Shown in pieces: positions 32,197-39,294 of a stretch of 45,836 nt of DNA. The first letter of the stretch is position 1. Every line of letters begins with the position of its first letter. This stretch comes from an uncultured Collinsella sp. (GTDB lineage Bacteria; Actinomycetota; Coriobacteriia; Coriobacteriales; Coriobacteriaceae). The notes below the pieces were generated by a model that did no database searches, was not told the origin of the DNA, and worked only from the letters and a program-made list of their open reading frames with translations. The position numbers and the translations under genes were made by a program. The DNA lies in NCBI GenBank assembly GCA_958403385.1, contig CATXXC010000017.1, positions 1 through 45,836 on the forward strand, given 5' to 3'.

Positions 32197-32928
32197 ATGC
32201 TTACCAAACTCCTCTGCGAATTCGGCGCAACGGCCCTCATGATCATCTTTGGCGTGGGCGTGCACTGCGATACCGTGCTCAAGGGCACCAAGTATCAGGG
32301 TTCCGGCCATATGTTTGCCATCACCACTTGGTCTTTTGGCATCTCGGTCTGCCTGTTTGTCTTTGGCGGCGCCGTGTGCATGAACCCGGCTATGGTGCTC
32401 GCCCAGTGCATCGTAGGTCTGGTGCCGTGGGGCAGCTGCATTCCCTTCATGATTGCCGATATGCTCGGCGGCTTTGTGGGCGCCGTAATCGCTTGGCTTA
32501 TGTATGCCGATGAGTTCAAGGCTTCCGAGGGCGTCGTCGACCCCATTGCCCAGCGCAACATCTTCTCGACCAACCCCACCACCGAGGGCACCAACTATGC
32601 TCGCAACTTCTTCTGCGAGGCTATCTGCACCTTTGTGTTCATCAGCGCCATCCTTGCTGCCGCTAGCCGCGCTGGTGAGAACGTTCTGATGCTCGCTATC
32701 TGCGTCGGCCTGATCGTTTGGGCCGTTGGCATGGGCATGGGCGGCATCACCGGCTTCGCCATGAACCAGGCTCGTGACCTTGGTCCTCGCATGGCCTATC
32801 AGGTGCTGCCGATCAAGAACAAGGCCGACAACAACTGGAAGTACGGTCTGCTCGTTCCTGGCATTGCTCCGTTTGTCGGTGCCGCTCTGGCCGCACTGTT
32901 TGTGCACGGTTTCTTGGGCATGTTCTAG
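32197..32928 (+). CDS. MIP-family channel, probable lactate facilitator (LarD-like)
   Basis: 243 residues, six TMs and two half-helices, aquaglyceroporin fold. The first selectivity motif is a normal NPA (VCMNPAMVLAQ); the second is NQA in place of NPA (FAMNQARDLGPR), with the flanking RDLGPR kept. The extracellular linker between TM3 and TM4 is short. The position 49 bp after larA matches the lar operon of Lactobacillus, where LarD imports lactic acid, so lactate is the favoured substrate by context; glycerol or formate-like solutes cannot be excluded. Followed by hairpin B2. Confidence 0.85.
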   Translation: MLTKLLCEFGATALMIIFGVGVHCDTVLKGTKYQGSGHMFAITTWSFGISVCLFVFGGAVCMNPAMVLAQCIVGLVPWGSCIPFMIADMLGGFVGAVIAWLMYADEFKASEGVVDPIAQRNIFSTNPTTEGTNYARNFFCEAICTFVFISAILAAASRAGENVLMLAICVGLIVWAVGMGMGGITGFAMNQARDLGPRMAYQVLPIKNKADNNWKYGLLVPGIAPFVGAALAALFVHGFLGMF

Positions 32929-32950
32929 TCCAAGACTACATAGTTGTTCG

Positions 32951-33073
32951 CCGTCCGCATGGGGTAACTTCCCAGCGCGTCCTCGGACATGCAAAAAGGC
33001 TCGCTGCGCACTTTGTGCGGCGAGCCTTTTTGCGTCCTGCGGAGTGCGCTGGGAAGTTACCCCATGCGGACGG
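32951..33073 (+). repeat. Giant hairpin element B2 with conserved internal loop
   Basis: Perfect 28-bp outer stem (32951-32978 with 33046-33073), internal loop GTCCTCGGACAT/GTCCTGCGGAGT, 14-bp inner stem (32991-33004 with 33020-33033), nested CGCAC-TTT-GTGCG tip. Against B1 the loop changes by one compensatory pair (C/G to G/C) and one isolated position. B1 and B2 together bracket larA and the channel gene. Confidence 0.8.
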
Positions 33074-33195
33074 CTGCGGGGTCTTTGTTGCGTTCGTACA
33101 AGCAACCCAACATATATATCTGAATTTGGATGGGAGGGGCTTGTTGCTGGTAGGGGCGTTGGGCTGCTGTTGGCACTTTGGGAAGGGATAGTTAC

Positions 33196-33735
33196 TTAGC
33201 CGAAGAGGGGCTTGATGGCTGATAGGTAGTCTTTGGCTACTTCGGCCTTATCTGCTTGGAAGTTGTGCCAGGCCCACCATTGGACGGTGGCTACGAAGCT
33301 TGAGGCTATGTGGTGTAGTAAGAAGCTGCGGTCCATGGTGGCGGCGGGGCCTGCGGGGTCGACGGGGACGGTTTCGGCTGCGCGCGACATGATGGTCTTG
33401 CGGAGGCAGTCGGCGAAGACGCGTGAGCCGGCGCCGGCTACGAGGGCTCGAACGCCTTGGCGGCGCTCCCAGAGGTTGTTGAGGATATGCTCGACCTGCA
33501 CGAGTGAGTCGTCGAGCGGCGTACCATCGTCGTCGAGGGCGTGGGTGCAGATGTCGCTCACGAGCTCGGACAGTAGGTCGTCTTTGCTCTTAAAGAGGCC
33601 GTAGAATGTCGCGCGGCCTACGTGAGCGCGCGCGATGATGTCGCCGACGGTAATCTTGCCGTAGTCCTCTTCGCGTAGGAGTTCGGAGAACGCCGCGACG
33701 ATGGCGGCGCGGCTTTTTGTCTTGCGGGCGTCCAT
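33196..33735 (-). CDS. TetR-family transcriptional regulator
   Basis: 179 residues. N-terminal helix-turn-helix: ITVGDIIARAHVGRATFYGLF, followed by KSKDDLLSELV, the usual TetR layout. The C-terminal ligand domain is of unknown specificity and ends QWWAWHNFQADKAEVAKDYLSAIKPLFG. ATG 33735 lies only 2 bp after the larC stop, so it is translated with larC. It probably controls the larB-larC-tetR operon through the palindromes at 35517-35564 and may respond to lactate or nickel; both are inference. No separate promoter was seen. Confidence 0.9.
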   Translation of the reverse strand: MDARKTKSRAAIVAAFSELLREEDYGKITVGDIIARAHVGRATFYGLFKSKDDLLSELVSDICTHALDDDGTPLDDSLVQVEHILNNLWERRQGVRALVAGAGSRVFADCLRKTIMSRAAETVPVDPAGPAATMDRSFLLHHIASSFVATVQWWAWHNFQADKAEVAKDYLSAIKPLFG

Positions 33736-33737
33736 GG

Positions 33738-34679
33738 CTATGCGTCCGCGTGAACAAGCAGGCAGCGGAGCGTACCGGAGCAACCCTCGTAGGGGCGTTT
33801 GCCGGCGCCGTAGCCGACGGCTTTGATGCGGTAGCGGGCCGGTAGGTGCTCGGACGTGCGCAGTGCGGCGACGATGGCGGCGCCCGTGGGCGTCACGAGC
33901 TCGCCGGCGACCGGTGCGGGCGTGAGGGCGATATTGCCTGCTTGGCATAGGTTGACGACGGCGGGCACCGGGATGGGCATAAGGCCGTGGGCACAGTGGA
34001 TGGTGCCGTGACCCTCGGAGAGCGACTCGACGACAATGTCCTCGATACCCAGGTCATCGAGACAGATGGCGACCGAGCAGATGTCGACGATGGAGTCGAT
34101 GGCGCCTACCTCGTGGAACATGACGGTCTCGGGCGTTATGCCGTGGGCCTTGGCCTCGGCGGCGGCGAGCGCGGTAAAGATGGCGAGCGCGCGGCGCTTG
34201 GCGCCATCGCTTAACTGCGAGCCATCGATGATGGCGGTGACATCCGCCAAAGAACGGTGGTGATGGTGGTGGGTGTGGTGATGATCTTCGTGCTCATGGG
34301 CGTGGCCCTCATGGTCGTGCTCATGGCAGTGCTCGTGTTCGTGCCCGCCATGATCATGATGGTGATGCTCATGCTCATGCTCATGCCCGTGCCCGTGCTC
34401 GTGCGTGTGCTCGACAGCTGTTTCGTTGCCGTAGAGCCAGGCCATATCGTGGTCGTGGTTCTCGAGTCCCTCTGCAAGCTGGACGTCGAAATCGCAGGCG
34501 TCGATGCCATGCTTGTTTGCACGCGTGACGGCGATCGTAAAGCCGTCGACCGGCAGTGTGGCGAGCTGTTCGCGCAGATGCTCCTCGCTGGCGCCCAGAT
34601 CGAGCAGGGCCGCGACGGTCATATCGCCGCTGATGCCTGAAGTGCCGTCGATGATAAGCGTGTGCTGATGATTGGACAT
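33738..34679 (-). CDS. larC: LarC, N-terminal (LarC1) part only, with His-rich linker
   Basis: 313 residues. LarC inserts nickel into the pincer cofactor of LarA in a CTP-dependent step. The start LIIDGTSGISGDM, HEVGAIDSIVDI, PAVVNLCQAG, ELVTPTGAAIVAAL and VGYGAGKRP segments match the LarC1 half. Residues 91-141 contain 29 His in 51 positions, an unusually long nickel-binding linker. The protein stops at LRCLLVHADA, where full LarC proteins continue into the LarC2 domain that holds the CTP site. The tetR start codon follows after 2 bp, so no LarC2 reading frame exists downstream. In Lactobacillus the two halves are joined by ribosomal frameshifting; here there is nothing to shift into. Confidence 0.88.
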   Translation of the reverse strand: MSNHQHTLIIDGTSGISGDMTVAALLDLGASEEHLREQLATLPVDGFTIAVTRANKHGIDACDFDVQLAEGLENHDHDMAWLYGNETAVEHTHEHGHGHEHEHEHHHHDHGGHEHEHCHEHDHEGHAHEHEDHHHTHHHHHRSLADVTAIIDGSQLSDGAKRRALAIFTALAAAEAKAHGITPETVMFHEVGAIDSIVDICSVAICLDDLGIEDIVVESLSEGHGTIHCAHGLMPIPVPAVVNLCQAGNIALTPAPVAGELVTPTGAAIVAALRTSEHLPARYRIKAVGYGAGKRPYEGCSGTLRCLLVHADA

Positions 34680-34689
34680 GGAATGCTCC

Positions 34690-35472
34690 TTAGCGGGCGC
34701 GGGGTGTGCCGGCGCTCAGATGATTGATAAGACTTGCCTGGTAGGCGGCACCGAAGCCGTTGTCGATATTGACGACCGAAACGCCGCTGGCGCAGGAGTT
34801 GAGCATGGCGAGCAGCGCGGCTACGCCACCAAAACTCGCGCCGTAGCCCACGCTGGTGGGAACGGCGATGACCGGACAGCTCACCAGACCGCCGATAACG
34901 CTCGCCAACGCGCCCTCCATGCCGGCGATGGCGATGACCACCTGTGCCTGGGCAAGTTCCTCGGCATGCGCGAGTAGGCGGTGCAGGCCGGCGACGCCTA
35001 CGTCGTAGAGGCGGTCGACCTCGTTGCCATAGAACTCGGCCGTCAACGCGGCTTCCTCGGCGACGGGCAGGTCGCTCGTGCCGGCGCAGGCGACGACGAT
35101 GCGTCCGTTGCCGGTAGGGGAGGGCTTGCCGCCCACGAGGGCGAGGTGCGCGTCCGGGACATATCCCAGGTCGATGCCGTTGCCGAGGAACTCCGAGGTG
35201 CGGGCTGCCTTTTCGGCATCCAGGCGCGTGACCAGGATGCGCTCCTGGCCGGCATCGCGCAGCGCTTCGATAATGGCGGCAATTTGCTCGGCGGTTTTAC
35301 CGGCACCGTAGACAACCTCGCCGGCTCCCTGGCGCACTCCGCGCGAAAGATCGAGCTGTGCAAAGCCCAGGTCGGCGGTCGGCGCCGTCTGGATGCGCGT
35401 GAGGGCATCGGCCGGCGTAATGCTTCCGTCTGCCACGTCACTTAGCAATTGCTCAAGATCTCGTTTGTCCAT
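34690..35472 (-). CDS. larB: LarB, pyridinium-3,5-biscarboxylate mononucleotide synthase
   Basis: 260 residues. First step of nickel-pincer cofactor synthesis: carboxylates nicotinate adenine dinucleotide and releases AMP. The C-terminal half resembles AIR carboxylase PurE: ACAGTSDLPVAEEAALTAE, YDVGVAGLHRLL, IAGMEGALASVIGGL, PVIAVPTSVGYGASF and the final NIDNGFGAA. ATG 35472 is preceded by GAAGGGAAC; an in-frame start 33 bp earlier lacks a ribosome site. First gene of the - strand operon; larC starts 10 bp downstream. Confidence 0.93.
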   Translation of the reverse strand: MDKRDLEQLLSDVADGSITPADALTRIQTAPTADLGFAQLDLSRGVRQGAGEVVYGAGKTAEQIAAIIEALRDAGQERILVTRLDAEKAARTSEFLGNGIDLGYVPDAHLALVGGKPSPTGNGRIVVACAGTSDLPVAEEAALTAEFYGNEVDRLYDVGVAGLHRLLAHAEELAQAQVVIAIAGMEGALASVIGGLVSCPVIAVPTSVGYGASFGGVAALLAMLNSCASGVSVVNIDNGFGAAYQASLINHLSAGTPRAR

Positions 35473-35516
35473 ATAAGTTCCCTTCGACGCAGAAAAGTTT
35501 AGCACGCGAAGGGTTG

Positions 35517-35564
35517 TTTCCGAACATTAGAGCATAATTGTTCGGAAATCTGACATGTCAGATT
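35517..35564. promoter_or_regulatory. Two adjoining palindromes upstream of larB (probable TetR operators)
   Basis: TTTCCGAACA (35517-35526) and TGTTCGGAAA (35539-35548) form a perfect 10-bp inverted repeat with a 12-bp spacer. It runs into AATCTGACATGTCAGATT (35547-35564), a perfect 18-bp palindrome. On the - strand CTGACA inside the second could be a -35 box, followed 17 bp later by ATTATG. The place and symmetry suit repression by the TetR protein of this operon. The same motif was not found upstream of larA. Confidence 0.55.
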
Positions 35565-35588
35565 AGATGAAGTTGTGAAGCAAACTGA

Positions 35589-36224
35589 CTAGTCACGCAG
35601 GATGATGTCCATGGCGAGCATCAGGTTGCGCTCGTCGATGGTAAACGGGGCGGCCTCGCGCGTCTTGGGCTTGGCGCAAAATGCGATGCCCGTGCCCGCG
35701 GCCTGAATCATGGGGATGTCGTTGGCGCCGTCGCCGATCGCGACGGTATGAGCCATATCGACACCGCACTCAACCGCCCAGTCCAGCAGCTGGATGAGCT
35801 TGGACTCTTTGGTCACGATGTCTGCCGCCAGCTTACCGGTGAGCTGGCCGCCCACGACCTCCAGGCGGTTAGCGAGGCAAAAGTCGATGCCCGCGGCGGC
35901 CACGATCTTATCGGCGACCTCGTGAAAGCCGCCGCTTACCACGCCGACTTTCCAGCCCTTGCTGTGCGCCGAGCGCACAAGCTCCAGCGCGCCGGGGGTA
36001 AACGTCACGCGCTCAAAGGTGCGCTCGAACACACTTTCGTCCAAGCCGGCAAGCAGCCCCACGCGCTCCTCGAGCGCCTGCTTAAAGTCCAGCTCGCCGC
36101 ACATAGCGCGCTCGGTGATTTGCGCAACTTGCTCGCCCACGCCGGCCTCCTCGCCCAACAGGTCGATGACCTCCTGGTTGATGAGCGTGGAGTCGATATC
36201 CATAACAATGAGGCGTGCAGTCAT
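35589..36224 (-). CDS. serB: Phosphoserine phosphatase
   Basis: 211 residues, HAD superfamily. Final step of serine synthesis. Nucleophile motif DIDSTLI near residue 9, motif II VGVVSGGFHEVADKI, Lys of motif III (TKESKLI), and motif IV GDGANDIPMI. It lacks the ACT-like N-terminal domain of longer SerB proteins. ATG 36224 has AAAGG upstream. It lies upstream of larB on the same strand with a 116-bp gap containing palindromes, so it is probably a separate unit. The product could also be a phosphoserine/homoserine phosphotransferase-like enzyme, but the motifs favour SerB. Confidence 0.92.
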   Translation of the reverse strand: MTARLIVMDIDSTLINQEVIDLLGEEAGVGEQVAQITERAMCGELDFKQALEERVGLLAGLDESVFERTFERVTFTPGALELVRSAHSKGWKVGVVSGGFHEVADKIVAAAGIDFCLANRLEVVGGQLTGKLAADIVTKESKLIQLLDWAVECGVDMAHTVAIGDGANDIPMIQAAGTGIAFCAKPKTREAAPFTIDERNLMLAMDIILRD

Positions 36225-36369
36225 GATGGGCCTTTCCAAGTGCTGTTTTATTGGGGCATATTGTCGCACGTGAATAGCGCGGGCGGGTGCCGCGGTGCGT
36301 CAATTGTTTCGTCTCCGTCAAGTCTTTGGGTAAGAGCTACTTTTTCGCGGCACATCGACGCGGGTGCGA

Positions 36370-36375
36370 TAACAT
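36370..36375 (+). promoter_or_regulatory. Probable -10 box of aspS
   Basis: TAACAT within GCGATAACATA, the same 11-mer found at the polysaccharide module promoter (12294-12304). No -35 consensus at normal spacing. Confidence 0.35.
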
Positions 36376-36392
36376 AGAACGCCATGTCTGGC

Positions 36393-36459
36393 TGCGCGGT
36401 TTACGCAGGCTGGGCAAATCTGTACGACGCCGCCCGGAACGACACGGGGCGGCACAGAT
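36393..36459 (+). promoter_or_regulatory. Structured leader before aspS
   Basis: Two hairpins in the leader: CTGCG/CGCAG at about 36393-36409, and a two-part stem at 36418-36459 with ATCTGT/ACAGAT outside and GCCGCCC/GGGCGGC inside (5-nt bulge ACGAC). The AAAGGAGG ribosome site follows within 10 bp. It could be a regulatory RNA; it does not show T-box features. Confidence 0.4.
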
Positions 36460-36480
36460 CCATAAAGGAGGATCACTGGT

Positions 36481-38268
36481 ATGAGCCAGACCCGTCCCAT
36501 CGATGAGCATTCCATGCACACCCGTACCTGCGGCGAGCTTCGCTTCGAGAACGTGGGCGAAGAGGTCACCCTCACCGGTTGGGTGAGCCGTCGCCGTGAC
36601 CACGGCGGCCTTATTTTCTGCGACCTTCGCGACCGCGAGGGCATCACGCAGCTCACCTTCGACCCCGAGCACTCCGACGGCGACGCCTTTAAGATCGCCG
36701 AGACCATGCGTCCCGAGTGGCCCATCAAGATCCACGGCGTCGTGCGCTCCCGTGGCGAGGAGACCACCAACACCAAGCTCGCGACCGGCGAGATTGAGGT
36801 CCTGACCGACCACGCCGAGGTGCTCAACACGTCCGTCACCCCGCCGTTCCAGATCGAGGACGGCATCGAGACCAGCGAGGACACCCGTCTGCGCTATCGC
36901 TATCTGGACCTCCGTCGTCCCGAGATGATGGCCAACCTCAAGCTGCGCTCCGACTTTACCTTTGCCATTCGCGAGGCGCTGCACAACCGTGAGTTCATGG
37001 AGGTTGAGACGCCCTCCCTGTTTAAGTCCACGCCCGAGGGCGCCCGCGATTTCATCGTCCCCAGCCGCATCCAGCCGGGTAACTTCTACGCCCTGCCGCA
37101 GTCCCCGCAGCTCCTGAAGCAGCTGCTCATGGTCGGTGGCGTCGAGCGCTACTACCAGGTTGCCAAGTGCTTCCGCGACGAGGACCTGCGTGCCGACCGT
37201 CAGCCCGAGTTCACCCAGGTCGATATCGAGATGTCCTTCGTGGACCAGAATGACGTCATGAGCGCGCTCGAGGAGGTCCTGGCCGACGCCTTCGGCCGCA
37301 TGGGCGTCGAGATGCCCACGCCGCTGCGTCGCATGGACTACTGGGAGGCCATGGACACCTATGGCACCGACAAGCCCGATACCCGCTATGGCATGCACCT
37401 GGTCGACCTGACCGACATCTTTGCCAACTCCAAGTTCAAGGTCTTTGCGACTGCCGCAAACGAGGAGGGCTCTGCCGTCAAGGCCATTAACGCCAAGGGC
37501 GCCGGTGCCTGGGCACGTGCCAAGATCGATAAGCTCGCCGGCGTGGCCTCCACGTTTGGCGCCAAGGGCCTGGCATGGATCGCCTTCCGCGAGGACGGCT
37601 CCATCAACAGCCCCATCGTCAAGTTCTTCTCGGACGAGGAGATGGCCGCTCTGCGCGAGCGCATGGACGTCGAGCCCGGCGACCTTGTGATGTTCGCCGC
37701 CGGCCCGCGCCTGCTCTCCGACGAGATCCTGGGCGGCATGCGTTCGCACATGGCCAACGCACTCGAGATCAAGCGCGAGGGCCACGACTTCCTGTGGGTC
37801 GTCAATTTCCCGCTGTTCCATTGGGACGAGGACCGCAAGGCCTATGCTGCCGAGCATCAGCCCTTTACCCTGCCGACCGAGACCGACATCGCCAAGATCG
37901 AGGCCGATCCGCTGGCGGCCGGTTCGTGCACCTACGACTTTGTCATGGACGGCTTTGAGGCCGGCGGTGGCGGTATGCGTATCCACAACGCCGAGATGCA
38001 GATGTCCATGCTCAAGCTCCTGGGCTTTACCGAGGAGCGCGCCGAGTCTCAGTTTGGCTTCCTCATGGAGGCCCTCAAGTTTGGTGCGCCCCCGATGGGC
38101 GGTTTCGCTCTGGGCCTGGACCGCGTGTGCATGCTGCTCACCGGTTCCGACTCCATCCGCGACGTCATGGCGTTTCCCAAGACGGCCAGCGGCTCCGACC
38201 TTATGTCGGGCGCCCCGAGTGCCGTTAGCGGCGCCCAGCTCAAGGACGTCAGCCTGCGCCTGATGTAG
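36481..38268 (+). CDS. aspS: Aspartyl-tRNA synthetase
   Basis: 595 residues, class II. N-terminal OB-fold anticodon domain (EEVTLTGWVSRRRDHGGLIFCDLRDREG), motif 1 region VETPSLFKSTPEGARDFIVP, flipping loop PQSPQLLKQLLM, motif 2 FRDEDLRADRQPEFTQVDIE, a bacterial GAD insertion (about 300-420), and motif 3 GGFALGLDRVCMLL. Length and domain order are those of standard bacterial AspRS. Whether it also charges tRNA-Asn cannot be read here; no gatCAB genes are in view. The strong AAAGGAGG site and structured leader are noted separately. Confidence 0.97.
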   Translation: MSQTRPIDEHSMHTRTCGELRFENVGEEVTLTGWVSRRRDHGGLIFCDLRDREGITQLTFDPEHSDGDAFKIAETMRPEWPIKIHGVVRSRGEETTNTKLATGEIEVLTDHAEVLNTSVTPPFQIEDGIETSEDTRLRYRYLDLRRPEMMANLKLRSDFTFAIREALHNREFMEVETPSLFKSTPEGARDFIVPSRIQPGNFYALPQSPQLLKQLLMVGGVERYYQVAKCFRDEDLRADRQPEFTQVDIEMSFVDQNDVMSALEEVLADAFGRMGVEMPTPLRRMDYWEAMDTYGTDKPDTRYGMHLVDLTDIFANSKFKVFATAANEEGSAVKAINAKGAGAWARAKIDKLAGVASTFGAKGLAWIAFREDGSINSPIVKFFSDEEMAALRERMDVEPGDLVMFAAGPRLLSDEILGGMRSHMANALEIKREGHDFLWVVNFPLFHWDEDRKAYAAEHQPFTLPTETDIAKIEADPLAAGSCTYDFVMDGFEAGGGGMRIHNAEMQMSMLKLLGFTEERAESQFGFLMEALKFGAPPMGGFALGLDRVCMLLTGSDSIRDVMAFPKTASGSDLMSGAPSAVSGAQLKDVSLRLM

Positions 38269-38292
38269 GCGAGCGGCTACATCTTGCTTGCA

Positions 38293-38327
38293 ACGAGGGA
38301 AGGACGTGTGTCTTCCCTCGTTTTTTA
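38293..38327 (+). terminator. Terminator of aspS
   Basis: ACGAGGGAAG and CTTCCCTCGT form a perfect 10-bp stem with a 9-nt loop, followed by TTTTTTAT. It lies 24 bp after the stop. Confidence 0.9.
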
Positions 38328-38369
38328 TGTCGTAACGTCATGGTTTGGAGGCTTGCCGTCGTGCGTCGC

Positions 38370-38477
38370 GGAAACTACGACCCGGAATTTGCGTCCAAAA
38401 CGGGTCGCACTTTCCCAAACAGGGTCCTTTTGGAAACTGCGACCCAGAGTCCAACCAAATAACGGGACGCGCTTTCC
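38370..38477. repeat. Four alternating 14-mers forming two hairpins
   Basis: GGAAACTACGACCC at 38370-38383, reversed copy at 38402-38415, GGAAACTGCGACCC at 38432-38445, reversed copy (two changes) at 38464-38477. Both inverted pairs enclose exactly 18 bp; the pairs are 16 bp apart. They lie between the aspS terminator and the HPr gene. Function unknown; the layout resembles the four-motif block at 4811-4954. Confidence 0.65.
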
Positions 38478-38575
38478 GGTCGAGCTTCTGGCGGGCTTCA
38501 ACAAGCATCTAACGCTACAATAACTACCACGTGGCTGGGTTTGCCGGCCGAATGTGCGATGCCGCGGGAGGGGAC

Positions 38576-38824
38576 ATGGTCGAGTTTACAAAGACGATTA
38601 AAGATCCGTTGGGACTACATGCCCGCCCGGTTGCGCTGCTCTATGACATCATTGCCAAGCATCGTAGCGACGTGTCAGTCAGCATTGGCGATCGCCACAC
38701 GGATGGCCGCGATGTCATGGGACTCATGGCTCTCTACGGCGAGTGTGGCGAGGACATCATCTTCCGCGTTTCGGGCGTAGATGAGGCTTCCTGCGTTACG
38801 TCGATCAGAAATCTCTCGCTTTAA
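38576..38824 (+). CDS. HPr-like phosphocarrier protein
   Basis: 82 residues. The phosphoacceptor His sits in LGLHARPV (residue 15), as in PTS HPr. The position equivalent to Ser46, where HPr kinase acts in firmicutes, is Asp (GRDVMGLMAL), so regulation by HprK is unlikely; the Asp could mimic constitutive charge. ATG 38576 is preceded by GGGAGGGG; a longer reading from GTG 38531 has no ribosome site. It stands alone, without ptsI or EII genes, and is closed by a strong terminator at 38832. Confidence 0.88.
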   Translation: MVEFTKTIKDPLGLHARPVALLYDIIAKHRSDVSVSIGDRHTDGRDVMGLMALYGECGEDIIFRVSGVDEASCVTSIRNLSL

Positions 38825-38831
38825 GCATGAC

Positions 38832-38870
38832 AGGGCGCGGTAAAGGATGGTCCTTTGCCGCGCCCTTTTG
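38832..38870 (+). terminator. Terminator of the HPr gene
   Basis: 16-bp stem (38832-38847 with 38851-38866) with one T-G wobble and loop TGG, followed by TTTTG. Confidence 0.9.
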
Positions 38871-38916
38871 TTTCGTATGGGAAACTTTTTCGAAATCTGA
38901 ATGGGGACCCTTTCCA

Positions 38917-38970
38917 AAAAGTTAACCACGTGTTAGTTTACTAAAGCGAACATAGGCGTGGTTAACTTTT
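38917..38970. promoter_or_regulatory. 14-bp inverted repeat before the feo operon
   Basis: AAAAGTTAACCACG (38917-38930) and CGTGGTTAACTTTT (38957-38970) are perfect inverted copies, 26 bp apart. The spacer holds TTAGTTTACTAA. The block ends 42 bp before the first feoA. It is a candidate operator for an iron-responsive regulator, or an intergenic hairpin element. Confidence 0.5.
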
Positions 38971-39012
38971 ACCGCGCCGATGTTGAGGACGAACTGACGT
39001 TAGGAGCCACTC

Positions 39013-39255
39013 ATGTCTTGCGGACCGCAGATGCCGGCAATGCCGCTTTCGATGGTAAAAGCGGGCGAAACCGTGCGCGTGTCTCGTGTAAAGGGCAATG
39101 AGGATATGAAGCACCACCTCAAGGACCTCGGCTTTGTCGAGGGCAGCGAAATCCACGTGGTGAGCTCGAGTGGCGCCAATATCATCGTCACTGTGCTGGG
39201 CGCACGCTTTGGCATCGATTCCAAGGTCGCCATGCACATCATGACCGTCGGTTAG
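39013..39255 (+). CDS. feoA: FeoA-domain protein (first copy)
   Basis: 80 residues with the SH3-like FeoA fold: PLSMVKAGETVRVSRVKGNEDMKHHLKDLGFVEGSEIHVV and a closing ARFGIDSKVAMHIMTV. FeoA is a small cytosolic partner of the FeoB ferrous iron transporter. The first 12 residues (with CGPQM) are an extension. TTAGGAG lies before the ATG. 39 bp ahead of a second feoA; both precede feoB. Confidence 0.9.
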   Translation: MSCGPQMPAMPLSMVKAGETVRVSRVKGNEDMKHHLKDLGFVEGSEIHVVSSSGANIIVTVLGARFGIDSKVAMHIMTVG

Positions 39256-39294
39256 TTCGCAGCATTTGATAAAAACCGAAAGGGGGACAAGAGG

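Noticed and set aside
33738..33948. Programmed frameshift joining larC to a downstream LarC2 frame
   Set aside because: The only open frame overlapping the larC end leads into the TetR protein; no LarC2-like sequence and no clear slippery site were found.
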